55,089 bases of DNA, taken from assembly GCA_016709765.1 (NCBI GenBank), contig JADJMD010000004.1, forward strand, positions 1 to 55,089. Reading direction: 5' to 3'. Position 1 is the stretch's first letter, and each line of letters opens with the position of its first letter. The translations under genes and the position numbers were made by a program. This DNA comes from Ignavibacteriales bacterium (GTDB lineage Bacteria; Bacteroidota; Ignavibacteria; Ignavibacteriales; Ignavibacteriaceae). The notes below the pieces were generated by a model. The model searched no databases. It was not told the origin of the DNA and worked only from the letters and a program-made list of their open reading frames with translations. This document shows positions 48,772-55,089 of the stretch, piece after piece.

Positions 48772-49679
48772 TTAAATCATTTTTCTCTGTTTTAAACCTT
48801 GCAATCCTTGTAAACCGCCTGTATGGATTGCAACAATTGTGCTGTTTAACGGGAAAAAATTATTCTTAATTAAATCATAAATCCCATAAAACATTTTGCC
48901 TGTATATATTGGCTCAATGGGGATGTTATGCTGTTCTTCAAAACTATTGCAAAACTTGTTTAGCTTGTTGTTTGTTTTTGCGTATCCTCCAAAGTGATAA
49001 TCCAGATTTATCTGAAAATTGTTCAGTTTGTCTTTTTGATAATATGATAGAAGAGTGCGAATGTTTTTGTAAAGAAATTCTCCACCTTTAAGAACAGAAA
49101 AACCAAGAGCAAAAGATTTTGAATCCAATCCTAAAACTAATCCGGCAAGTGTGCCGCCGGTACCGCACGCAGAACAAATAAAATTAAAATCAGTTGTAAT
49201 GCTGGGAATAATTTCCGCACAGCCTTTTATTGCAAGATGATTTGATCCCCTTCCGGAATTAAATAAAAATCTTCAAATTTATTTTTAAATTCATCAACAA
49301 TGTATTTATCGTATTTATTTCTATAAGACTTTCTATCTATGTATTCTAAAATCATTCCATTTTCTTTGGCAAAGTTTAATGTCGGATTAAGTGGTAAATG
49401 TTCTTCACCGCGAATAACTCCGATTGTCTTAAATCCATATTTTTTACCTGCGGCGGCAGTTGCGTGAGTGTGATTTGAATAGGCGCCACCAAATGTCAGC
49501 AGTGTTTTATAACCAAGCTTTTCAGCTTCTATTAGATTGTATTTTAGTTTATAAAATTTATTACCGGAAATAAAATCATCAGTGAGATCTTCTCGCTTTA
49601 CAAAAAATCTAATCTGTTTCTGTTCAAATAACGGATCAAAGATTTCTGTAAGTGGAGTTGTAGGATTTTCTATTATCAT
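48772..49679 (-). CDS. ACC deaminase/D-cysteine desulfhydrase-like PLP enzyme (frameshifted)
   Basis: It is a fold-type II pyridoxal-phosphate enzyme. The N-terminal half has FVKREDLTD and the PLP lysine in SGNKFYKL (K41), then LLTFGGAYSNHTHATAA, which matches D-cysteine desulfhydrase and ACC deaminase. The second half, after a break near 49235, has CSACGTGGTLAGLVLG (phosphate-binding loop), FGGYAKTN and IHTGGLQGLQGL. It fits the DcyD/AcdS family, but substrate choice cannot be read from this sequence alone. The joined length of about 300 aa is normal. The start is at 49679 (MIIENPTTPLTEIFD). It is a single gene on this strand, with no clear partner. Confidence 0.85.
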
Positions 49680-49753
49680 TAATTCTAATTTAACTATTCA
49701 ATTAAAATTAACTATAGATTAAATTAAAAAATCAGTAAACCAAATTTTTTATA

Positions 49754-49790
49754 TAAAAAAACCCGACCCAATTTTGTAATCAGGACGGGT
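49754..49790 (-). terminator. Rho-independent terminator of the small gene at 49814
   Basis: On the minus strand ACCCG and CGGGT form a short GC-rich stem around a loop of 20 nt, followed by TTTTTTTATAT. It lies 24 nt after the stop of the gene ending at 49814. The stem is short, but the T-run is strong. Confidence 0.7.
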
Positions 49791-49813
49791 AAGGGTAGAA
49801 TTCCTAAAAAGAT

Positions 49814-50083
49814 CTATGATCTACTTATCTGTTTTGGAGGGTTATGCACTATCTTCCTAATCGTGTCAAATTGAAGATAAGGATATTCTGCCCTTAATGT
49901 ATCAATCGCATCACCGGTTCTAATTTTTTGCGAGCGCAATGTTTTAAATCTTCTGCGAATAATATAATCTCTTACTGAACGATCATTAATTAAACCGCGA
50001 CTGTTCAGTAATTCCCAAATCTCATCGCTAATAAGATCGGCTAATGGATTAGAAATTGTTTTTGGATATATGATGTTTTCCAT
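49814..50083 (-). CDS. Small protein, possibly DNA-binding, 89 aa
   Basis: The start is at 50083 (MENIIYPKTISNPLADLIS), not at the further upstream ATG at 50140, because a perfect GAGGAGG lies five nt before it. The chain is helical, and its second half is basic: YIIRRRFKTLRSQKIRTGDAIDTLRAEYP, then TIRKIVHNPP. This could be a helix-turn-helix, but I cannot name a family. Own ribosome binding site and own terminator show that it is an independent gene. It is intact. Confidence 0.7.
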   Translation of the reverse strand: MENIIYPKTISNPLADLISDEIWELLNSRGLINDRSVRDYIIRRRFKTLRSQKIRTGDAIDTLRAEYPYLQFDTIRKIVHNPPKQISRS

Positions 50084-50088
50084 AACAT

Positions 50089-50095
50089 CCTCCTC
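50089..50095 (-). promoter_or_regulatory. Strong Shine-Dalgarno that decides the start of the 89-aa gene
   Basis: GAGGAGG on the minus strand, five nt before ATG at 50083. It is among the best SD sequences in the window. It overlaps the reading frame of the longer alternative start, which has no such signal. Confidence 0.8.
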
Positions 50096-50330
50096 GTTGT
50101 TGGTTAGTATAGATTTTATTCGGTCGTTTTCTGGTTTCATAATACTTTAATTGGCTTAAAAAATCTCAGGGTCAATTTCTGGGATAAAAGTGCAAAATTA
50201 TTGATAGGCGCGCAACAGCATAGATATGCGGTTTTTTAGTTATGATCGATTAAAAAATCAGGATTAATACATAATTATGTGGAAATTGAGGGCACTTAAA
50301 AACTTGATCAAGTAAAACCAGTTTGAAATA

Positions 50331-50455
50331 GCCACGACTTTTAAGTTGTGGGATAGGTATAAGCTAAAGCCCAAAGTAAAGTTGTTAACCTTTGTCCCCG
50401 ACTTAAAAGTCATGGCAATTTAAAGTAATGTAACAGAATCTGAAAGTCGTGGCAA
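50331..50455. repeat. Imperfect inverted repeat with a third arm copy
   Basis: The arms gccacgacttttaagttgtg (from 50331) and ccccgacttaaaagtcatgg (50396-50415) are near-inverse, about 45 nt apart. A third partial arm, gaaagtcgtggcaatt, is at 50442-50457. No transposase ORF is near. It resembles REP- or MITE-type repeats. The rest of 50096-50330 is AT-rich and shows nothing else. Confidence 0.65.
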
Positions 50456-50487
50456 TTCATTTTGAACAGATTGGATAATTTGATTTC

Positions 50488-51126
50488 CTAAATAATCTTT
50501 TTTCTAATTGCTTTTGCAACAGCTTCGGATTGTGAGTGAACGTGGAGTTTTTTGTAGATGTTTCTGATGTGATGTCGAACTGTATCAACACTAATAAAAA
50601 GTGTCTCCGCAATTTCCTGGTAGTTATATCCATCGGATAAAAGATTAAGCACACCTATTTCTCTATCACTTAAATCATAATTCTGAGTTTCACGAGTAAT
50701 ACTTTTGCCTTCTTTAAAAGCTGTTATTACTTGTCGCGCAATTCTGGAGCTCATTGGTGATCCGCCATCGTTAGCATCTTTTATTGCCTCAAGTAATCTT
50801 GCCGGTGGAGTTTTTTTTACTAGATAACCGCAAGCACCGGCACAAAGCGCATCAAACACAAATTCACTTTCTTCATAAACGGTTAACATAAGAATGCTTA
50901 GATCCGGATTTTTTGTAACAGCAGATTTTGCTCCATCAATTCCATTCATTCCGGGTAACCCAATATCCATAAGTACAACATTTATCGGCAGCGAACCGAT
51001 CTTTGGTAAAAATGATTCCACATCACCAAATGAACCAATACATTTATAACCTTCGGTTCCATTAATTAATGCTGCTAGTCCTTCTCTAATAGTTGTGTTA
51101 TCTTCTACAATTGCTACGTTGATCAT
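50488..51126 (-). CDS. NarL/LuxR-type response regulator, 212 aa
   Basis: The receiver has VAIVEDN (acidic pocket), phospho-acceptor D54 in VLMDIGLPGMNG, and LVKK, all intact. The C-terminal LuxR-type HTH (about 150-210) reads LSDREIGVLNLLSDGYNYQEI, then SVDTVRHHIRNIYKKLHV. It overlaps the propeller kinase gene upstream by 4 nt (ATGA), so the two are translated together and form a cognate pair. It binds DNA as output of the kinase; its targets are not visible. Confidence 0.95.
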   Translation of the reverse strand: MINVAIVEDNTTIREGLAALINGTEGYKCIGSFGDVESFLPKIGSLPINVVLMDIGLPGMNGIDGAKSAVTKNPDLSILMLTVYEESEFVFDALCAGACGYLVKKTPPARLLEAIKDANDGGSPMSSRIARQVITAFKEGKSITRETQNYDLSDREIGVLNLLSDGYNYQEIAETLFISVDTVRHHIRNIYKKLHVHSQSEAVAKAIRKKII

Positions 51127-54100
51127 TGTTTAAAAAGTACTTTAAGTTTATTTGTTAAACCGGATTTACCAATAAATCTAATAGAAGTTCCACTATTTAT
51201 TGATGACTTAATTTTTATTTTTCCGTTGATCTGATCAGCCCTGTTTTCCATATTTTTTAACCCGTTGCCTTTAGACAGCAGTGATTCGTCAAATCCAATT
51301 CCATCATCATTTAAGATAATTTCCAAAACATCATTTCTTAAATTCGCTTCCAGTGTAATGCGTTTACATTTACTGTGTTTAATTGAGTTATTAATTGCTT
51401 CCTTAAAAATTAAGTAAAGATTTTGTTTTACCTCCATTGGCAGCTTCACATCGTTTAGCTTTTCAAGATTTTTTGTTTTAAAAGATATTTCGACCGAGTT
51501 GAGTAACTCACTGTAAGTATCTTTTAATCTTATAATCAAATCGTGTAAAGAATCACGACTTGGATTTACCACCCAGACAATATCACTCATGCTATCAACA
51601 AGTTTTCTTGAAATATCGCAAATGTTTTTTAACTCGCTGTTTGAGTTTATTTCGCCAAAATTATTTTTTCTTGATGCAACTTCGCTTAAGATTGAAATCT
51701 CCGTTAAACCTGAACCAATATTATCATGTAAATCTGCAGCAAGTTTAGATTTTAATTTTTCAATTGCAAGCAAGTTTTTAATCCTTATTGTGCTTAGATA
51801 ATACAAAAACGAAGCCAATAGAATTACCGCAAGAATTATAAACCACCATGTTTGCCAGAATGGATTAAGAATAACAATTTTTATTGATGCATAAGAATCA
51901 GACCAAATACCATCGCTGTTAGAACCGCGCACTTTAAATACATAGGTACCCGGCGAAAGATTGGTGTAAGTAGCAATTCTTGAAGAGGATTCAGTTACCT
52001 GCCATTCATTTTGTAATCCTTCGAGCATAAACGAATATTGATTATCCCTGGGATCAGAAAAATCGAGAGAAGAAAATTCAAAAGAGATAAAATTTTTCTT
52101 GTAATCAAGTACTAATTCCTTTGGCTCACCTTTTATGTGTTCATTAAAAACTTTTATAGAGGTTATTACTACGGGCGGAATGTAATTGTTTGATTTAATT
52201 TTATTTGGATCAAAAAAATTATAACCGTTTATACCGCCCAAATACATTATTCCGGTTTTATCTTTAAAATATGCACCTCCGCTAAATTCCAGACTTTGTA
52301 ATCCATCCTGAATATCGAAACGTTTTATATCTTTTGTTATAAGATTAAGTCTGAAGATTCCATTGTCAGAACTGATCCAAAGATTTTTTGAATCATCTTC
52401 TAGTATTCCATATACAACACCACTAGTTAAGCTTTCGGTAAAAGAATATCTTTTAAATTTTCCTGTTGTGCGGTTAAAACTTGTTAAACTGCCACCGTAC
52501 GAGCCCAACCAGATTATACCATCTGAGTCTTCGAGAATGGTCATAAGATTTTCGATATTAAAACTATCATCATTTCCTGAGTTGGAAGGATAACTTTTAA
52601 ACATTTCCGTTCGCGGATCAAAAGAATTTAATCCGCCGCCATAACTGCCAATCCAAAAAACACCATCACGCGATCGATACAATTTATAGATACGGTTATC
52701 ACTTATCGAATTTGGATTATCTTTATCGTTGATAAACTTTTTGAACTTTATTTTTTGATCAATTGGATTTCCGTTTATTATCGCTTTATTTAACCCGCCT
52801 CCAAAAGTTGCTATCCAATAAACTGAATCTGATTCAATTAATATATCCTGAATCTGGTTTCCACTAATACTCGAAGAATCTTTTTGATTATTCTTAAATA
52901 CGCTTACTCTTTTTGATTTTTTATTTAAGATATTTAATCCGCCGTCGTACGTTCCAATCCAAAGGTTACCATAATTATCTTCTTTAATTGTTCTTATGTG
53001 ATTGCTGCTCAGAGAATTGCTGCCATCAGTTTTTTTTATGTATGAAAAATTCTTTGAAGACGGATCATATCTATTTAAGCCGCCTTTGTAAGTTCCAATC
53101 CAGAGAATGTTTTCCTGATCTTTGTAAATAGACCAGACTACATCATCATTAAGGTTATTACTTTTTCCCGGTTGATGTTTAATATGATTAAACCGGGCAT
53201 TGTTTTTATAAATTTTTGTAACCCCAGCACCAAGATGTGAACCAGCCCAAATAATTCCGGAGCGATCCGTACACAGTGAAAGCACATCATTATCACCCAG
53301 CGAATATTGATTGATTGGATCATTAAAAAAATGCAGCGTTGTGTTTTTATTTTTATCATATCTTATTAATCCACCGCCAAAAGTTCCGATCCATAAATAT
53401 TGTTCAATATCTTCTGCAAAAGACATAATTGTATTTGGAGTTAAATTGTTTACAGAAATAGGGCATCGTTGACAATCTATTTTAGCTTTTCCAAAAGGTA
53501 ATTTAGTTTGATCACTCGGTATATGTATCAGTCCGCCATAGTAAGAGCCGATCCAGATATTCATTTTAGAATCTTGAAACAGGTTTAACAGTTTATTGTC
53601 TGATAGTGAAAACTCGTCTTCACCCTGGAGCAAAGTTTCAAAAGAAAAATTTTCTTTAGAATTTTCAATCGATTTTGTAATTCTTGTTAATCCTCCTCCA
53701 AAAGTTGCAACCCACAATTTGCCCTCGTGATCAAAAATCAAATCCATTATCCTGTTTGTTTTAAGTCCGCCGGGATTATTTTTATCAAAATAAAAATGAT
53801 GATACAGTTTAAAAAATTTATCAATTACAATTATTCCCGAACCCCAGGTACCAATCCAGAGTTTGCCGTCTTTGTCCTCAGCAAGAGAAGTTATGGTAGT
53901 TTTTTGATTTCTTGAAAACGACAGGGGATATTCATAAAAATCATCAGCCTGATCCGGAAGTACATCCAGTAAATCAGAAACATTTTTATAATTAAAAATT
54001 TCAGTCTTTCGGTCAAATCTGTTTATGTTACCGTAAATAGTTCCTATCCACAGGTTTCCATTCTTATCTTCATAAAGCGAGTTTGTTCCATCATCGGAAA

Positions 54101-54368
54101 GGGAAGTGGAGTCTTTGGGATCATTGAAGTAAATATTAAACTTATAACCATCGTAACGATTTAAACCGCTGCGTGTTGCAAACCACATATAGCCTTTGCT
54201 ATCCTGTAAAGAAGCAAAGATAGTGCTTTGTGACAAACCGTCTTCAATTCGTAATTGCTTTATCACATAATCCTGCGGCAATACTTTTGTGGAGATTAAA
54301 AGCATAATTACAGTTGTGATCAACAGAGAAAAAGTTTTGCTTTTACTTTTTATTAAGGTTTTCATCAT
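51123..54368 (-). CDS. Two-component sensor kinase with periplasmic beta-propellers, 1081 aa
   Basis: An N-terminal signal/anchor (LLITTVIMLLISTKVLPQ) is followed by two seven-bladed-type propeller regions made of Reg_prop repeats. LWIGT(Y/F)GGGLNRFD is the recurring blade motif, more than ten times, over about residues 35-700. A Y_Y_Y domain follows (YSFMLEGLQNEWQ, FKVRGSNSDGIWS, about 750-830), then a membrane helix (836-860). HisKA_3 has the phospho-histidine in LAADLHDNIGSGL (H881), and HATPase_c includes FKEAINNSIKHS, LNDDGIGFD and GNGLKNMENRAD (about 980-1065). This is the large sensor design of Bacteroidetes-type systems that detect polysaccharides or other outside signals. It is paired with the regulator at 50488. 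It is intact. Confidence 0.95.
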   Translation of the reverse strand: MMKTLIKSKSKTFSLLITTVIMLLISTKVLPQDYVIKQLRIEDGLSQSTIFASLQDSKGYMWFATRSGLNRYDGYKFNIYFNDPKDSTSLSDDGTNSLYEDKNGNLWIGTIYGNINRFDRKTEIFNYKNVSDLLDVLPDQADDFYEYPLSFSRNQKTTITSLAEDKDGKLWIGTWGSGIIVIDKFFKLYHHFYFDKNNPGGLKTNRIMDLIFDHEGKLWVATFGGGLTRITKSIENSKENFSFETLLQGEDEFSLSDNKLLNLFQDSKMNIWIGSYYGGLIHIPSDQTKLPFGKAKIDCQRCPISVNNLTPNTIMSFAEDIEQYLWIGTFGGGLIRYDKNKNTTLHFFNDPINQYSLGDNDVLSLCTDRSGIIWAGSHLGAGVTKIYKNNARFNHIKHQPGKSNNLNDDVVWSIYKDQENILWIGTYKGGLNRYDPSSKNFSYIKKTDGSNSLSSNHIRTIKEDNYGNLWIGTYDGGLNILNKKSKRVSVFKNNQKDSSSISGNQIQDILIESDSVYWIATFGGGLNKAIINGNPIDQKIKFKKFINDKDNPNSISDNRIYKLYRSRDGVFWIGSYGGGLNSFDPRTEMFKSYPSNSGNDDSFNIENLMTILEDSDGIIWLGSYGGSLTSFNRTTGKFKRYSFTESLTSGVVYGILEDDSKNLWISSDNGIFRLNLITKDIKRFDIQDGLQSLEFSGGAYFKDKTGIMYLGGINGYNFFDPNKIKSNNYIPPVVITSIKVFNEHIKGEPKELVLDYKKNFISFEFSSLDFSDPRDNQYSFMLEGLQNEWQVTESSSRIATYTNLSPGTYVFKVRGSNSDGIWSDSYASIKIVILNPFWQTWWFIILAVILLASFLYYLSTIRIKNLLAIEKLKSKLAADLHDNIGSGLTEISILSEVASRKNNFGEINSNSELKNICDISRKLVDSMSDIVWVVNPSRDSLHDLIIRLKDTYSELLNSVEISFKTKNLEKLNDVKLPMEVKQNLYLIFKEAINNSIKHSKCKRITLEANLRNDVLEIILNDDGIGFDESLLSKGNGLKNMENRADQINGKIKIKSSINSGTSIRFIGKSGLTNKLKVLFKQ

Positions 54369-54518
54369 TTTGGTAAGTCTTTAACCATATATAGGATAAT
54401 TTTTGCAAAGATTCTATATCGCCAAAATATTTCTGTGTAGAATATGTGATCTGGATATTTGACTAAAAACGTGTTATGACATACATTGTGATTAAAAAAA
54501 AGACAAAAAGAGGTAACA

Positions 54519-55089
54519 ATGAAAAAGATAATTTATAGATCCGAAGACAGGGGAAAGGCAAACTACGGCTGGCTGGATACAAAATACAGTTTCAGCTTTG
54601 CAAATTATTATAATCCAAAGATGATGAACTTTGGAATGCTGCGTGTTCTTAATGATGATACTGTTGTGCCGGCAATGGGATTTGGAACTCATCCGCATGA
54701 TAATATGGAAATTATAACAATTATTTTAGAAGGTGCGCTTGAACATAAAGACAGTATGGGCACTGGTTCAGTTATTTATAAAGATGAAGTTCAGGTTATG
54801 TCTGCGGGATCAGGGATTACACATTCTGAGTTTAATCCATCCGATAAAGAAGCGGTTAAACTTTTTCAGTTATGGATTTTCCCAAAAGAAAAAAACATAA
54901 AACCGAGATATGATCAAAAATCATTTCCTATTTCTAAGAGAAAGAATAAACTTATTCCCGCAGTTTCCGGATTGAATAAAGAAGGCTCATTATATATTCA
55001 TCAGGATGCAGAAATTTATCTTGGGAATTTTGAGAAGGGAAAAAAAGTAAATTATCAAATAAGCAATTCTGCAAATGGTGCTTACATTC
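54519..55089 (+). CDS. Pirin family protein (partial, cut by window end)
   Basis: A cupin-type metalloprotein; some family members are quercetin 2,3-dioxygenases (YhhW type). The first cupin is visible: GTHPHDNMEIITIILEGALE supplies the His-x-His pair, and GSGITHSEFNPS gives the third His and Glu of the iron site. Later LWIFPKEKNIKPRYDQKSF matches the pirin inter-domain part. AAAGAGGT lies before the ATG at 54519. The gene continues past the window edge, so the second cupin is incomplete. The gap from 54369 to 54518 is divergent with the kinase gene and may hold both promoters. Confidence 0.92.
   Translation, partial: MKKIIYRSEDRGKANYGWLDTKYSFSFANYYNPKMMNFGMLRVLNDDTVVPAMGFGTHPHDNMEIITIILEGALEHKDSMGTGSVIYKDEVQVMSAGSGITHSEFNPSDKEAVKLFQLWIFPKEKNIKPRYDQKSFPISKRKNKLIPAVSGLNKEGSLYIHQDAEIYLGNFEKGKKVNYQISNSANGAYI

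Noticed and set aside
1..55089. tRNA, rRNA, IS transposase, phage or plasmid genes
   Set aside because: I looked for tRNA cloverleaf ends, conserved rRNA segments, DDE/HUH transposase motifs and phage structural proteins and saw none.

Overview
The window (55,089 bp, AT-rich, long runs of A and T) looks like chromosomal DNA from the Ignavibacteria/Chlorobi side of the FCB group. The main reason is that several secreted proteins end in a tail of the type YPNPFNPST...LKVFDVLGKE..L...GVYFY...KMILLK, the TIGR04183-like sorting domain abundant in Ignavibacteria and relatives. Supporting hints are a NifJ pyruvate:ferredoxin oxidoreductase paired with a dihydroorotate dehydrogenase-like gene, a stand-alone TrpB2, and a giant two-component propeller kinase. 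Many genes have purine-rich Shine-Dalgarno sequences. I see no rRNA, tRNA, CRISPR array, intact transposase or phage gene.

Layout. 0-3.2 kb: an unrecognised short gene, a decayed secreted protein carrying a palindromic insert, and a frameshifted metallophosphoesterase. 3.4-8.1 kb: nifJ and a DHOD-like gene (minus strand). 8.4-10.8 kb: a small membrane protein and an S9 peptidase. 11-15.5 kb: a minus-strand run of a secreted esterase-TPR protein, DUF4386, DUF799-like lipoprotein, DUF2938, a small membrane protein and an AraC regulator, followed upstream by ychF. 16.8-19.1 kb: trpB2 and an M48 lipoprotein metallopeptidase. 19.2-31.9 kb: two paralogous regulatory modules. Each has an ECF-type sigma factor, a membrane Ser/Thr kinase with TPRs, and one or two secreted repeat proteins with sorting tails. 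32-37.5 kb: an S1/P1 nuclease-like secreted protein and carB-carA with a terminator-like hairpin in the leader. 37.7-44.3 kb (plus strand): TPR histidine kinase, PhoH-like ATPase, lipoprotein, DUF4920 protein, membrane protein and mnmA. 44.3-49.7 kb (minus): zinc-ribbon protein, trypsin-like lipoprotein, MFS transporter, REC-PAS-kinase and ACC deaminase/D-cysteine desulfhydrase-like enzyme. 49.8-54.4 kb: a small protein, a repeat, a NarL-type regulator and its propeller sensor kinase. 54.5 kb to the end: a pirin, cut by the window edge.

Most interesting region. In 19.2-31.9 kb the two sigma genes are close paralogues. They share a strongly conserved upstream block containing TTGACA-17 nt-TATTTT at the same distance from the start codon. 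Each is grouped with a TPR Ser/Thr kinase of the same architecture and with secreted beta-repeat proteins. The likely reading is a duplicated sigma-kinase signalling system that controls surface or secreted proteins.

Caution on gene integrity. About 17 otherwise well-conserved genes, including essential-looking nifJ, ychF and mnmA, are broken by one or more single-base frameshifts, many at homopolymers. Other long genes (carB, the 1081-residue kinase, the 850-residue kinase) are intact. I treat most breaks as probable sequencing or assembly indels and annotate each as one gene spanning all its fragments. Only the 639-1882 gene is called a pseudogene, and even that is uncertain.
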